A stretch of 64,000 nt of DNA from Virgisporangium aurantiacum (GCF_016863635.1 NZ_BOPG01000050.1:166570-230569); one strand, 5' to 3'; counted from the first letter of the stretch, positions 48,183 to 56,519 are shown. Numbers and translations: made by a program. The notes: generated by a model not told the origin, from the sequence alone.

Positions 48183-48983
48183 GTGCGCGCACTCGAGGCG
48201 GCGGCGACGATCGGACCGTACTTCGCCTGGGACGAACTGCCCGGGCCGACCGGCGACTGGCGGCCGCTCGCCGAACTCGACGAGCCCGAGGTCCTGGCCG
48301 GGCGGGTAGCCGTGGTGCGGCGGGCGCTGGCGTCCGGAACGGGGCCCGACGCGGTTCCGGAGCGGGTCGCCGCGTCCGTGTGGTCGCTCGGGGTGTTCTC
48401 GCGGTTGGTGTCGGCGCCGTTGGCGGCCGTGGCGTTCGGGGCGGACCTGCCGGCCCCGCGCCGGGACCAGGTGTGGTGGCGGGCGGTCGACGGTGGGCCG
48501 CTTCCGGTGGCCGTCGCCGGCATCGGGGTGGTCGCGACCGTCGACGCGGACGACGACGCGGTGGCCGAGGCCTTCGGGGAGATCGTGGTCGACGGGTTGA
48601 TCGGGCCGCTGCTCGCCGCGTTCCGGCGCCGGTTCCGGTTGTCGCCGAAGGTCCTGCGCGGGAACGTGGCCTCGGCACTGGGCGGCGCGGTCACGGTGCT
48701 GGCAAACGCGGGCATCAGCGCGAACGCGGGCGCGGGCATCGGCGCGAACGCGGGCGCGGGCACTAGCGCGGGCATCAGCGCGGGCGCGGGCGCCCGCGAC
48801 GGCTCCGGCGTGGACCGGGCGCGACGGATCGTCGAGCGCCTGCTGGCCCGCCCACCCCTGGCGGGGGAGGCGACGGTCGTGCGCCCGCCGTGGCGGCTGC
48901 GGCGTGCCAACTGCTGCCTCTACTACCGCGTCCCCGGCGGCGGCTACTGCGGGGACTGCGTGCTGCACCCCGTCAACCGCTGA
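48183..48983 (+). CDS. FhuF-like [2Fe-2S] protein with Gly/Ala repeat insertion
   Basis: A 266-residue protein with GTG 48183 after GAGAAGG. The C-terminus carries the FhuF Fe-S signature: ANCCLYYRVPGGGYCGDCVLHP (C-C-x10-12-C-x2-C). The family reduces ferric iron released from siderophores. The N-terminal two thirds have the expected helical pattern. Between residues about 177 and 203 lies a low-complexity run of Asn/Ala/Gly (NAGAGIGANAGAG), coded by tandem DNA repeats. No siderophore genes are adjacent. Confidence 0.85.
   Translation: MRALEAAATIGPYFAWDELPGPTGDWRPLAELDEPEVLAGRVAVVRRALASGTGPDAVPERVAASVWSLGVFSRLVSAPLAAVAFGADLPAPRRDQVWWRAVDGGPLPVAVAGIGVVATVDADDDAVAEAFGEIVVDGLIGPLLAAFRRRFRLSPKVLRGNVASALGGAVTVLANAGISANAGAGIGANAGAGTSAGISAGAGARDGSGVDRARRIVERLLARPPLAGEATVVRPPWRLRRANCCLYYRVPGGGYCGDCVLHPVNR
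48710..48795. repeat. Tandem Gly/Ala-coding repeats in FhuF-like gene
   Basis: A run of GCGGGC and GCGAACGCGGGCGCGGGC units about 86 bases long, within the FhuF-like gene and kept in frame. Confidence 0.75.
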
Positions 48984-49521
48984 GACCGGGCTCCGGCGCG
49001 AACCGGCCCACCCGGGCGACGTACGAGATCGCGTGGTACCAGCCGCAGACGAGCATCAGGTCCACGGCACCGTCCTCGCCGACGGCGTCGACCAGCGCGG
49101 CCCACTCGTCGTCGGTCAGGTCGTGGCGGGCGTGGAGGGCGTCGACGGCGGCGATCACCGCGCGGTCGGCCGGGTCGGTCCAGCAGTCGTCGCCGGCACT
49201 GTCGCCGGCGCCGCCGGTGGCCAGCGACGACACCTGGGCGTCGGTGAGGGCGGCCTTCGCCGCGAAGACCGCGATGTGGATGCCCCACTCGTACTCGGCG
49301 CCGCAGAGCGCGGTCGTCCGGTCGATGACCAGTTCGCGGTGCCGCAGCGTCAGCGCGCACTTCCGGGACAGGTAGTAGCTTCCCCAGCCCTGGATGGCCC
49401 GGGCCCGCTCGGGTCGGCGGGCGAACGCCTTGAACAGCGCGATCGGCGGGCCGAGGCCCTCGACGACCGCCGGGTCGACGTCGTCGGTCGCGAGCCGCGG
49501 TTGGTTCGGATTCCGAAGCAT
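48973..49521 (-). CDS. Carboxymuconolactone decarboxylase (CMD/AhpD-like) family protein
   Basis: A 182-residue protein. The CMD core is RHRELVIDRTTALCGAEYEWGIHIAVFAAKAALTDAQVSSLA, where CGAEYEWGIH carries the redox or catalytic Cys/Glu/His. The second half (RAVIAAVDALHARHDLTDDEWAALVDAVGEDGAVDLMLVCGWYHAISYVARVGRF) matches the C-terminal helices of larger CMD proteins. Likely a decarboxylase or alkyl-hydroperoxide-related enzyme. Divergent from an HxlR regulator. ATG 49521. Overlaps the FhuF-like gene end by 11 bases. Confidence 0.9.
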   Translation of the reverse strand: MLRNPNQPRLATDDVDPAVVEGLGPPIALFKAFARRPERARAIQGWGSYYLSRKCALTLRHRELVIDRTTALCGAEYEWGIHIAVFAAKAALTDAQVSSLATGGAGDSAGDDCWTDPADRAVIAAVDALHARHDLTDDEWAALVDAVGEDGAVDLMLVCGWYHAISYVARVGRFAPEPGLSG

Positions 49522-49541
49522 GCGCCGCACGCTAACATCAA

Positions 49542-49560
49542 TGCTTTGAAAAAAGAAGCA
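49542..49560. promoter_or_regulatory. Candidate HxlR operator TGCTT-N9-AAGCA
   Basis: Five-base inverted arms around a T/G/A-rich spacer in the 49-base gap between the divergent CMD and HxlR genes, the expected place for an HxlR site. The arms are short; this is a suggestion. Confidence 0.35.
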
Positions 49561-49570
49561 AGGGGACCGC

Positions 49571-49912
49571 ATGACAACACCGCTTCCCGGCCGCCCCGTC
49601 CGCGGATCCCGCACCGGGCGACCGGTGATGGCGATCCTCGACCTGCTCGGCCGCCGGTGGACGCTGCGCGTGCTGTGGGAACTGCGCGGCGACGCCGTCC
49701 CCACGTTCCGCGCGCTGCAGGCCCGCTGCGACGGCGTCTCGTCGAGCGTGCTCGCCGAACGGCTCGCCGAACTGCGGGACGCCGCGATCGTCGAACGGGC
49801 CGACGACGGGTACCGCCTCACCGCGCAGGGCCGGAAGCTGCTCGTCACGCTGGCGCCGTTGGAACGGTGGGCCAACACCTGGGAACCATCCGCGGGCCGG
49901 GACCGACCATAG
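49571..49912 (+). CDS. HxlR-family winged-helix regulator
   Basis: A 113-residue regulator. The HxlR fold is clear: RPVMAILDLLGRRWTLRVLWELRGDAVPTFRALQARCDGVSSSVLAERLAELRDAAIVERADDGYRLTAQGRKLLVTLAPLERWAN. HxlR proteins usually respond to aldehydes, quinones or redox stress and often control a divergent neighbour, here the CMD gene. ATG 49571 is preceded by AAGGGG. The next gene begins 3 bases after its stop. Confidence 0.93.
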   Translation: MTTPLPGRPVRGSRTGRPVMAILDLLGRRWTLRVLWELRGDAVPTFRALQARCDGVSSSVLAERLAELRDAAIVERADDGYRLTAQGRKLLVTLAPLERWANTWEPSAGRDRP

Positions 49913-49915
49913 GTC

Positions 49916-51886
49916 GTGAAAGCGAGATGGGCCATCGCGCCAGCCGCCGCGATAGGCGCGCTCCTCCTCGCCGCCTGGTGGAGCGGCGCGATAACCGGCC
50001 GCACGTACGCCGGCCTGCCGTACGCCGGGCCGGTGACGGCGTGGGGGCTGCCGGTGGTCCGGGCCGCGGTCGACGTCACCGGCGCGGTGACCGTCGGCTG
50101 GACGGTGACCGCGGCGTTCCTCCTGCCGGGGCTGGACCGGACCCTCCTCGGCCCGGCCGGCTACCGGCTGCTGCGCCGCGTCGCCTGGTTCGCCCTGGCC
50201 TGGGCGCTCGCCAACCTCGCCCTCCTCGTGCTGACCGTGTCCGACCTGCTCGGCCAGCCCCTCGACCAGGTCGGGAGCACCTCGGTCCGCAGCCTCGCCC
50301 TGTCGGTGCCGTCGGGACGGGCGGCGCTGGTGCAGGCCGGGCTCGCCGTGGCCGTCGCCGTCGCGTCCTGGATGGTTCTGACCCGGACCGGCGCCGGCGT
50401 GATCGCGGTGACCGCGTGCGTGGCCGCGCTGCCGCCGGCGCTCACCGGACACGCCGCCGGCGCCGGCAACCACCAGTTGGCCGTCACCAGCATCGCGATC
50501 CACATCCTGGCGGCGGCGCTGTGGGCCGGCGGGCTGAGCGCGCTCCTCGCCCTGCGGTCGGATCGCGTGCTGGGCGTGGCCGCCCGCGCCTACAGCCGGC
50601 TCGCGCTGGCCTGCTGGGTGGCGGTCGCGGTCACCGGCGTCGCGGGCGCGGCGATCCGGCTGGGCGCCGTCGAGCAGCTGCGGGAGTCGCGCTACGGGAC
50701 GCTCGTGGTGGTCAAGGTGGTGGCGTTGGTCGCGGTGGGCGTCCTCGGCGCGTGGCACCGAACGCGGACGCTGCCGGCGCTCGCCGCCGGCGCACCGAAT
50801 GCTTTCCGACGCGTGGCAGCGGCCGAACTCGCGGTCCTCGGCGCGACCATCGGCGTCGCCGTGGCGCTGTCCCGGACGCCGACGCCGGAGCCCACCGACC
50901 CGGTCGACCCCGACCCGGTGACCGACCTGCTCGGCTTCGCCGCCCCGCCGCCGATCTCGGGCCGGACGCTGCTGTGGCCGCCGCTGCCCGACGCGCTCCT
51001 GCTCGCCGTGGTCGTGGTGGGTGCCGCCGCGTACCTGGTCGGGGTGGCGCGGATGCGCCGGGCGGGGGACCGGTGGCCGCCGGCCCGCACCGTCTGCTGG
51101 CTCGCCGGTCTGCTCGTGTTCGCCGTGGCGACCGTCGGCGGCCCGGCCCGCTACGCCTACGTGCTGTTCAGCGCGCACATGATCCAGCACCTCGTGCTCG
51201 GCATGGTGGTGCCGATCCTGCTGGTCGGCGGCGCGCCGGTCACCCTGGCGCTGCGCGCCCTGAAGCCGCCGCGGAACCCCGGGGTGCGCGGCGCCCGCGA
51301 CTGGCTCCTGCTGGCGCTGCACAGCCGGCCGACCCGCCTGCTGACGCATCCGCTGGTGGCGCTCGCGATCTACGTGGTCAGCCTCTACGGCCTGTACCTC
51401 ACCGACCTGCTCGACCCGCTCATGCGCAGCCACCTCGGCCACCTGGCGATGCTGACCCACTTCGTCGCGGCCGGGTTCCTGTTCTTCTGGGTGCTGATCG
51501 GCGTCGACCCCGGCCGCCGCCGGATCGCGCCGCCGATCCTGGTGATCGTCCACTTCGCCGGGATGGCGTTCCACGCGTTCCTCGGCGTGATCCTGCTGCA
51601 GGCGACCACCGTCGTCGCCGAGCGCTGGTACACGGCCGTCCATCCGGTGTGGGCCGGCGACCTGCTCGCCGACCAGCGGCTCGGCGCCGGCGTCGCGTGG
51701 GCGCTCGGCGAGGCGCCGGCCGTGGTCATCCTGGTGCTGCTGGTGGCGCGGTGGATCCGGGCCGACGAGCGCGAGCAGCGCCGCCTGGACCGCGCGGCCG
51801 ACCGGGCCGAGGAGACCGGCGAAGAGGACGACCTGGCCCGCTACAACGAATTTCTGAGACGCGCGGCGGAGGCCGAACGCCGGTGA
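49916..51886 (+). CDS. CopD-CtaG fusion membrane protein
   Basis: A 656-residue protein with about 16 hydrophobic helices. Residues about 130-330 match CopD (copper resistance D), with conserved Trp/His-bearing helices such as HILAAALWAGGLSALLAL. After a Pro/Thr linker (TPTPEPTDPVDPDP), residues 350-630 match caa3_CtaG (cytochrome c oxidase assembly factor): FSAHMIQHLVLGMVVPILLVGGAP, HLAMLTHFVAAGFLFFWVLIGVDPG and HFAGMAFHAFLGVILL. Such fusions in actinobacteria are implicated in copper delivery to oxidases. GTG 49916 lies 3 bases after the HxlR stop. Confidence 0.93.
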   Translation: MKARWAIAPAAAIGALLLAAWWSGAITGRTYAGLPYAGPVTAWGLPVVRAAVDVTGAVTVGWTVTAAFLLPGLDRTLLGPAGYRLLRRVAWFALAWALANLALLVLTVSDLLGQPLDQVGSTSVRSLALSVPSGRAALVQAGLAVAVAVASWMVLTRTGAGVIAVTACVAALPPALTGHAAGAGNHQLAVTSIAIHILAAALWAGGLSALLALRSDRVLGVAARAYSRLALACWVAVAVTGVAGAAIRLGAVEQLRESRYGTLVVVKVVALVAVGVLGAWHRTRTLPALAAGAPNAFRRVAAAELAVLGATIGVAVALSRTPTPEPTDPVDPDPVTDLLGFAAPPPISGRTLLWPPLPDALLLAVVVVGAAAYLVGVARMRRAGDRWPPARTVCWLAGLLVFAVATVGGPARYAYVLFSAHMIQHLVLGMVVPILLVGGAPVTLALRALKPPRNPGVRGARDWLLLALHSRPTRLLTHPLVALAIYVVSLYGLYLTDLLDPLMRSHLGHLAMLTHFVAAGFLFFWVLIGVDPGRRRIAPPILVIVHFAGMAFHAFLGVILLQATTVVAERWYTAVHPVWAGDLLADQRLGAGVAWALGEAPAVVILVLLVARWIRADEREQRRLDRAADRAEETGEEDDLARYNEFLRRAAEAERR

Positions 51887-51908
51887 GCGGGCCACGTATG
51901 CTGCCCCG

Positions 51909-52277
51909 GTGACGCGGAGGCACGGCAACCGGCACCTGACGATCGGCCTGGCCGCCGTGGGTCTGCTGGCGTTGGTGATCGTCGGGGTGCTCGCCTTCGG
52001 CGGCGGCTCGGCCGTCGTGCTGGTGCCGGGGGTCGGGATCGTGGCGTCGGTGGCCGGGATCGTCGCCGGGTCCGGCGGGCGGAGCCGGTCGCCCCGCGCG
52101 CGGCGCGGGGTCGCCGTCGTGGTGATCGTGGTCGCGCTCGTGGTCGGAGTGGTGGGCGTCGACACCTTGATCTGGCGGATCGACTTCGTCGATCTCCTGC
52201 TGGGCCTGGCGTCGGTCGGTGCGGCGGGTGCGATGGTGGCGCTGGGCGTCGAGCTCCGGGACGCGGCGCGCCGGTAA
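51909..52277 (+). CDS. Hypothetical four-helix membrane protein (122 aa)
   Basis: A 122-residue protein with four hydrophobic stretches (LTIGLAAVGLLALVIVGVLAF; VVLVPGVGIVASVAGIVAG; GVAVVVIVVALVVGVVGVDTLIW; LLLGLASVGAAGAMVALGVEL) separated by short basic loops. GTG start at 51909, 22 bases after the CopD-CtaG stop and on the same strand, so probably co-transcribed. No family recognised. Its stop comes 2 bases before the convergent kup stop. Confidence 0.72.
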   Translation: MTRRHGNRHLTIGLAAVGLLALVIVGVLAFGGGSAVVLVPGVGIVASVAGIVAGSGGRSRSPRARRGVAVVVIVVALVVGVVGVDTLIWRIDFVDLLLGLASVGAAGAMVALGVELRDAARR

Positions 52278-52279
52278 TT

Positions 52280-54184
52280 TCACACGTCAATGTGGCTGCC
52301 GATGATCACCGTGCGGTCGCGGGGGAGCGCGAAGGCCTCGGCCGCGTCGGCGGTGATGTAGGACGTCGCGATGAACAGCCGTTTGCGCCAGTTGGCCATG
52401 GTCGGCTCGGAGCCAGGGCGGAGCTCGATCTTCGACAGGAAGTAGCGGGCGTTGTCGACGTCGATCTGGCCCTCGGTCTGTTCCGCGGTGAGCATCCGCA
52501 ACGCCGCCGGCACGTCCGGCGACTCGATGTAGCCGTGCCGGACCGTGACGTGGGTGATCCCGTCGTCGGCGTAGCCGAGGCCATCGACGGTGATGCGCTC
52601 GGCGGCGGGGACGCGGGGCACCGGCTCGGTGGTCAGCGACATGATGACGACGTGCTCGTGCCGCACGTGGTTGTGCTCCACGTTGGCCCGCAACGCCAGC
52701 GGTGCCGTGTCCCGGCCCCGGTTGAGGAACACGGCCGTGCCGGGGACGATCCGGACCGGTAGCTCCTCGGAGTGCAACCGCGCGATGAACTCCCGCAGCG
52801 AACCCTCCTTGCGGTCGCGTTCGGCGGTGACGATGTGCCGGCCGCGCTGCCAGGTCGTCATCACGGTGAACGCGGTGAGCCCGATGAGCAGCGACAGCCA
52901 CGCGCCGTGCAGCAGCTTGGTGAGGTTCGCCGCCACGAACAGCAGATCCAGCGCCACGAGGATCGTGGCCCCGAGCGCGAGCAGCCACGTCGGCGTGCCC
53001 CAGCGCGACCGCGCGACGAAGAAGAACAGCAGCGTGGTGCACGTGATCGTGCAGATCACCGCCGTGCCGTACGCGTACGCCAGCGCGGACGAGCGGCGGA
53101 ACGCGAACACGAGCGTCAGCACCGAGACCATCAGCAGCCAGTTGATCCACGGCACGTAGATCTGGCCGGCGGTGGACTCCGACGTGTGCGCGATCCGCAG
53201 CCGGGGCAGGTAGCCCAGCCGGGCGGCCTGCGCCGCGACCGAGAACGCGCCGGTGATCACCGCCTGCGACGCGATCACGGTCGCGGCGGTGGCCAGCAGC
53301 ACCATCGGCCACCGGCCCCACTCCGGGACGAGCAGGAAGAACGGGCTGCTGATGTTGGCCGGGTCGGCGAGCACGACCGCCCCCTGCCCGAAGTAGCTGA
53401 GCACGCAGGCGGGGAAGACCAGGATCACCCAGCCGCGCGTGATCGCCCGCCGGCCGAAGTGGCCCATGTCGGCGTAGAGCGCCTCGGCGCCGGTGACCGC
53501 CAGCACGATCGCGGCCAGCGAGAAGAACGCGATGTGGAAGTGTCCGGCCAGGAACGCGACCGCGTAGGTGGGCGACAGCGCCTTGAGGATGTCCGGGTTC
53601 TGCGCGATGCCGCCCACGCCGCAGGCGCCGATCGTCAGGAACCACGCGATCATCACGGGTCCGAACACCCGGCCCACGGCGGCCGTGCCGCGCCGCTGCC
53701 CCATGAACAGCGCCACGATGATCACGACGGTGACCGGGATGACCAGGCTCGACAGCGACGGCCGTACGACCTTGATCCCCTCGACGGCCGACAGCACCGA
53801 GATCGACGGCGTGATCATGCTGTCGCCGAAGAACAGCGCCGCGCCGAAGATGCCCAGGGCCGCCAGCGCCACGACGGTCCGCCGCCCGCGCGGCGACTTC
53901 CACCGCCGCAGCGCCGTGATCAGCGCCATGATGCCGCCCTCGCCGTCGTTGTCGGCGCGCAGGGCGAGCAGCACGTAGGTGACCGTGACGATGATCGTCA
54001 CCGACCAGAAGATCAACGAGACGACGCCGAACACGTTCGCGTCCGAGACCGGCACCGGATGCGGGTCCTCGGGGTTGAAGACCGTCTGGAGCGTGTAGAT
54101 CGGGCTGGTCCCGATGTCGCCGAAGACCACGCCGAGGGCGCCGACGACCACCGCGAACCGGGCCGTGTCGTGCACCGTTGTCAC
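52280..54184 (-). CDS. kup: KUP-family potassium transporter
   Basis: A 634-residue K+ uptake permease. The N-terminus VGALGVVFGDIGTSPIYTLQTVF is the invariant Kup signature. Further features: NDGEGGIMALITALRR, GDSMITPSISVLSAVEGIKV, GHFHIAFFSLA, a membrane domain of about 12 helices, and a soluble C-terminal region with the PGTAVFLNR and HEHVVIMSL motifs. It should be a K+/H+ symporter. The start is uncertain: GTG 54184 (VTTVHDTARFAV) is closest to family ends; GTG 54217 would place the GGAGG inside the start codon. Divergent from a PPOX gene. Confidence 0.94.
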   Translation of the reverse strand: MTTVHDTARFAVVVGALGVVFGDIGTSPIYTLQTVFNPEDPHPVPVSDANVFGVVSLIFWSVTIIVTVTYVLLALRADNDGEGGIMALITALRRWKSPRGRRTVVALAALGIFGAALFFGDSMITPSISVLSAVEGIKVVRPSLSSLVIPVTVVIIVALFMGQRRGTAAVGRVFGPVMIAWFLTIGACGVGGIAQNPDILKALSPTYAVAFLAGHFHIAFFSLAAIVLAVTGAEALYADMGHFGRRAITRGWVILVFPACVLSYFGQGAVVLADPANISSPFFLLVPEWGRWPMVLLATAATVIASQAVITGAFSVAAQAARLGYLPRLRIAHTSESTAGQIYVPWINWLLMVSVLTLVFAFRRSSALAYAYGTAVICTITCTTLLFFFVARSRWGTPTWLLALGATILVALDLLFVAANLTKLLHGAWLSLLIGLTAFTVMTTWQRGRHIVTAERDRKEGSLREFIARLHSEELPVRIVPGTAVFLNRGRDTAPLALRANVEHNHVRHEHVVIMSLTTEPVPRVPAAERITVDGLGYADDGITHVTVRHGYIESPDVPAALRMLTAEQTEGQIDVDNARYFLSKIELRPGSEPTMANWRKRLFIATSYITADAAEAFALPRDRTVIIGSHIDV

Positions 54185-54244
54185 CCGGCTGACGATATCC
54201 CCTTTGATCGGCGTCACCTCCTCGGTTCCCGGAAGGAATGCTAG

Positions 54245-54261
54245 AGTTCCTTAAAGGAACT
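54245..54261. promoter_or_regulatory. 17-base palindrome AGTTCCTTAAAGGAACT
   Basis: Perfect arms of eight bases around a central A, extending partly to CTAG/TTAG. It sits between kup and the divergent PPOX gene, 14 bases before the latter's start. The A/T-rich TTCCTT-AAGGAA form is typical of MarR-type operators, but no such regulator is adjacent. Confidence 0.7.
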
Positions 54262-54275
54262 TAGAGGAGGACGCC

Positions 54276-54659
54276 ATGCTCGACCCCCATGTCCGCGACA
54301 CGTTCGACGGCACCCCGATCGCCCACCTGGCCACCGTCCTGCCCGACGGCTCGCCGCACACGGTGCCGCTCTGGGTCGGCACGCACGGCGACCGGCTCGT
54401 CTTCCTCACCGGCCCGGGCTCCCAGAAGGCCCGCAACCTGCGCCGCGACCCGCGGGTGGCCCTGTCGGTGGCGCCGGCGGAGAACCCGCTCGAGCCGGTG
54501 CTCGTCCGCGGCCGGGTGGTCGAATGGATCGACGGCGACGCAGGTTGGGAGATCATCGACCGGATCGCCATGAAGTACCTCGGCCAGCCCTACCCCCGCG
54601 ACCTCGACCGCGTAGTCGGCGTCATCGCCCCCGACCGCCAGACCGTCGGCGTCCGCTGA
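54276..54659 (+). CDS. PPOX-class F420/FMN-dependent split-barrel oxidoreductase
   Basis: A 127-residue protein of the pyridoxamine-5'-phosphate-oxidase-like split-barrel family (F420-binding PPOX subgroup). Signatures: GTPIAHLATVLPDGSPHTVPLWVGTHGDRLVFLTGPGSQKARNLRRDPRVALSV and KYLGQPYP near the C-terminus. Expected to reduce small molecules with F420H2 or FMN. Preceded by GGAGG. Directly downstream of the 17-base palindrome. Followed by a strong hairpin. Confidence 0.92.
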   Translation: MLDPHVRDTFDGTPIAHLATVLPDGSPHTVPLWVGTHGDRLVFLTGPGSQKARNLRRDPRVALSVAPAENPLEPVLVRGRVVEWIDGDAGWEIIDRIAMKYLGQPYPRDLDRVVGVIAPDRQTVGVR

Positions 54660-54666
54660 CCGCGTT

Positions 54667-54722
54667 CCGCGATCTTGGACTGCGTGCGGGCCTGGGGCAC
54701 CGCGGGGAGTCCAAGATCGCGG
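54667..54722. terminator. Convergent-gene hairpin CCGCGATCTTGGACT ... AGTCCAAGATCGCGG
   Basis: Perfect 15-base arms (54667-54681, 54708-54722) with a 26-base loop, between the PPOX stop and the convergent ABC permease stop. It can serve as a two-way terminator. Its GATCTTGGACT core resembles the GATCTTGCAGT repeats at the right end of the window. Confidence 0.75.
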
Positions 54723-54728
54723 GGAGAC

Positions 54729-56519
54729 CTACGTGCGGAGGTCGCGGGCCGTGTAGGCGCGGGTGGCGGCCAGCGACAGGATTGCGGCCACGGCCAGCAT
54801 CGCGTCGGCGGCGGCCCAGTTGGGCGGGGTCAGGGGGACCGGGGCGAGGTGGGTGAACGGGGATATGCCCGTCAGCCAGCCGGGAGCGCCCATCGCGGTC
54901 CCGGCGGCCTTGAGCAGGAAGCCGCCGACCGCCGGCACCGCACCGACCGGCGCGACCAGCCGAGGCGCCGCGCCGAGCGCGAGCACAGCGGCGGCCAGGC
55001 TCAGCACCACCAGCGGCAACACGTTCCCGGCGCCGGCCAGCGCGTCGCCGAGGCCCAGTCCGGAACCGGCGCCCGGCCCGGCCAGCACGGCGCCCGGCTC
55101 GGCCAGCGCGGTGCCCGGCTCGGCCAGCGCGTCGCCCGGCCCGGCCAGCACGGCGCCCGGCTCGGCCAGCGCGGCGCCCGGCCCGGCCAGCACGCCGCCG
55201 GTGCCGGCGGCCAGAGCGCGGCCAGGGCCGGTCAGCGCGCCGCCGGTGCCGGCGGCCGCATCGTCCGGGCCGAAGCCGGTGCCGGCCCAGATTCCGACGG
55301 CCGCCACCGTCAGCAGGATCAGTGCGCCGCCCAGGGTGGCGGCGGCGTGCGTGGCCAGGATCTTCGTGCGGGCGACCGGGTTGGCGAGCAGCAGCGTCAG
55401 GCGCCCGCCGGTCTCCTCGGCGGCGAGCCCGGCGGTGCGCACCACCGTGTACAGGCTCACCGCGACGGCCAGCAGCCCGAACATGGCGCCGGCGTAGCCC
55501 TCGGTGCGGTCGAGGCCGGTGACGCCGCCCCGGGCGGCGAGGTCGGCGAGGCGGGGGTTGGCGGTGAGGAACCCGGTCAGCGAGTCCGCGATCGCGCCCA
55601 TGAGCAGGAAGCCGGCGCCGACGGCGACCGCCCAGCCCGCGGTGACGCCGAGCGCGCCGCGCACCGCGAAACCGCCGACGGAGCCGAGCAGCCACGGCCG
55701 CGACGCGCGGACGGTCGGCACGACGAGGATCCCGTCGCCGACGTCGCGCCGGCGGGCCAGCGCGGTGGCGGCGCCGCACGCCGCGGTCGCCATCGCGGCC
55801 AGCACGGCCAACGGCAGCAGGTGGTCGCCGGTGAACGGCCGGGTCGCCGCGATCAGCCCGAACGGTGACGCCCACCGCAGGCCGGCCAGGTGCGGCACGC
55901 CGTCGCCCAGCATGCGGGTCAGCAGGGCGGCGCCGAGCACGGACGTGCCCGCGCCGGTGGCCGCCGCCCGCGACGCGAACACCTGCGCGCACGTCGCGCC
56001 GACGCCGGCGAACAACGCGCCGACCAGGGCGATCCCGCACCCGAACAGCGCCGCGCCGCCGGCACCCGGACCCATCGCGGCCAGCGCGACGGCCGTGGCC
56101 GCGCCGATGACCGCCGCGCCGGCGGCGAGCACGGCGGTGTGCCGGGCGACGACGGCGGCGAGGGTCGTGCGACCGGCGAGCAGGAGGGTCCACCGGCCGG
56201 TCGCCTCCTCGCCGCGGGTGATCCGGACGGCGGTCACCAGCGCCCAGGCCGCCACCAGTACGGCCAGCGGCGTCCCGGTGCGCCAGGCCGCGAACGCGCC
56301 GGGATCGTCGAGGTCGGGCGCGGGACCGAAGAGCGTGCGGATCGCCGGGTTCGCGGCCACCGCCGCGAGCGCGGCCCGGTCGTCGCTGCCGGCGAAGAGG
56401 CCGTGATAGCTGACGATCACCAGCACGGACGCGCCGGCGGCGACCGTCGCGACGACCGCCGTGCCCCGGCGGACCTGCCGCAGCGCGAGCCCGACGACGG
56501 CGCGCTCGGCCGTCCTCAC
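54729..56519 (-). CDS. ABC-2-like exporter membrane subunit with heptapeptide-repeat loop
   Basis: A 596-residue membrane protein starting GTG at 56519, overlapping the ATPase stop (GTGA). Roughly twelve helices arranged as two ABC2_membrane-like halves. GEEATGRWTLLLAGRTTLAAVVARHTAVL in the first half and ETGGRLTLLLANPVARTKILATHAAATL in the second carry the conserved E-x3-G coupling segment of this family (YhfE-like). Between helices at about residues 440-480 lies a loop of six near-identical heptads (ALAEPGA/VLAGPGD). The substrate is unknown; the divergent two-component system may control it. Confidence 0.88.
   Translation of the reverse strand: MRTAERAVVGLALRQVRRGTAVVATVAAGASVLVIVSYHGLFAGSDDRAALAAVAANPAIRTLFGPAPDLDDPGAFAAWRTGTPLAVLVAAWALVTAVRITRGEEATGRWTLLLAGRTTLAAVVARHTAVLAAGAAVIGAATAVALAAMGPGAGGAALFGCGIALVGALFAGVGATCAQVFASRAAATGAGTSVLGAALLTRMLGDGVPHLAGLRWASPFGLIAATRPFTGDHLLPLAVLAAMATAACGAATALARRRDVGDGILVVPTVRASRPWLLGSVGGFAVRGALGVTAGWAVAVGAGFLLMGAIADSLTGFLTANPRLADLAARGGVTGLDRTEGYAGAMFGLLAVAVSLYTVVRTAGLAAEETGGRLTLLLANPVARTKILATHAAATLGGALILLTVAAVGIWAGTGFGPDDAAAGTGGALTGPGRALAAGTGGVLAGPGAALAEPGAVLAGPGDALAEPGTALAEPGAVLAGPGAGSGLGLGDALAGAGNVLPLVVLSLAAAVLALGAAPRLVAPVGAVPAVGGFLLKAAGTAMGAPGWLTGISPFTHLAPVPLTPPNWAAADAMLAVAAILSLAATRAYTARDLRT
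55069..55194. repeat. Six tandem 21-base repeats in ABC permease gene
   Basis: Six consecutive 21-base units of the form GCGCCCGGCYCGGCCAGCRCG (units start at 55069, 55090, 55111, 55132, 55153 and 55174), coding for (A/V)LA(E/G)PG(A/T/D) heptads. Confidence 0.85.

Noticed and set aside
48904..51912. Thousand-codon plus-strand frame in a second register
   Set aside because: It runs across three real genes on both strands and has Arg/Pro-dominated composition, the mark of a high-GC shadow frame.
49538..52165. Very long open frame on the minus strand opposite the CopD-CtaG gene
   Set aside because: The plus-strand product has recognisable CopD and CtaG domains; the minus frame is low-complexity Arg/His/Gly with no domain.
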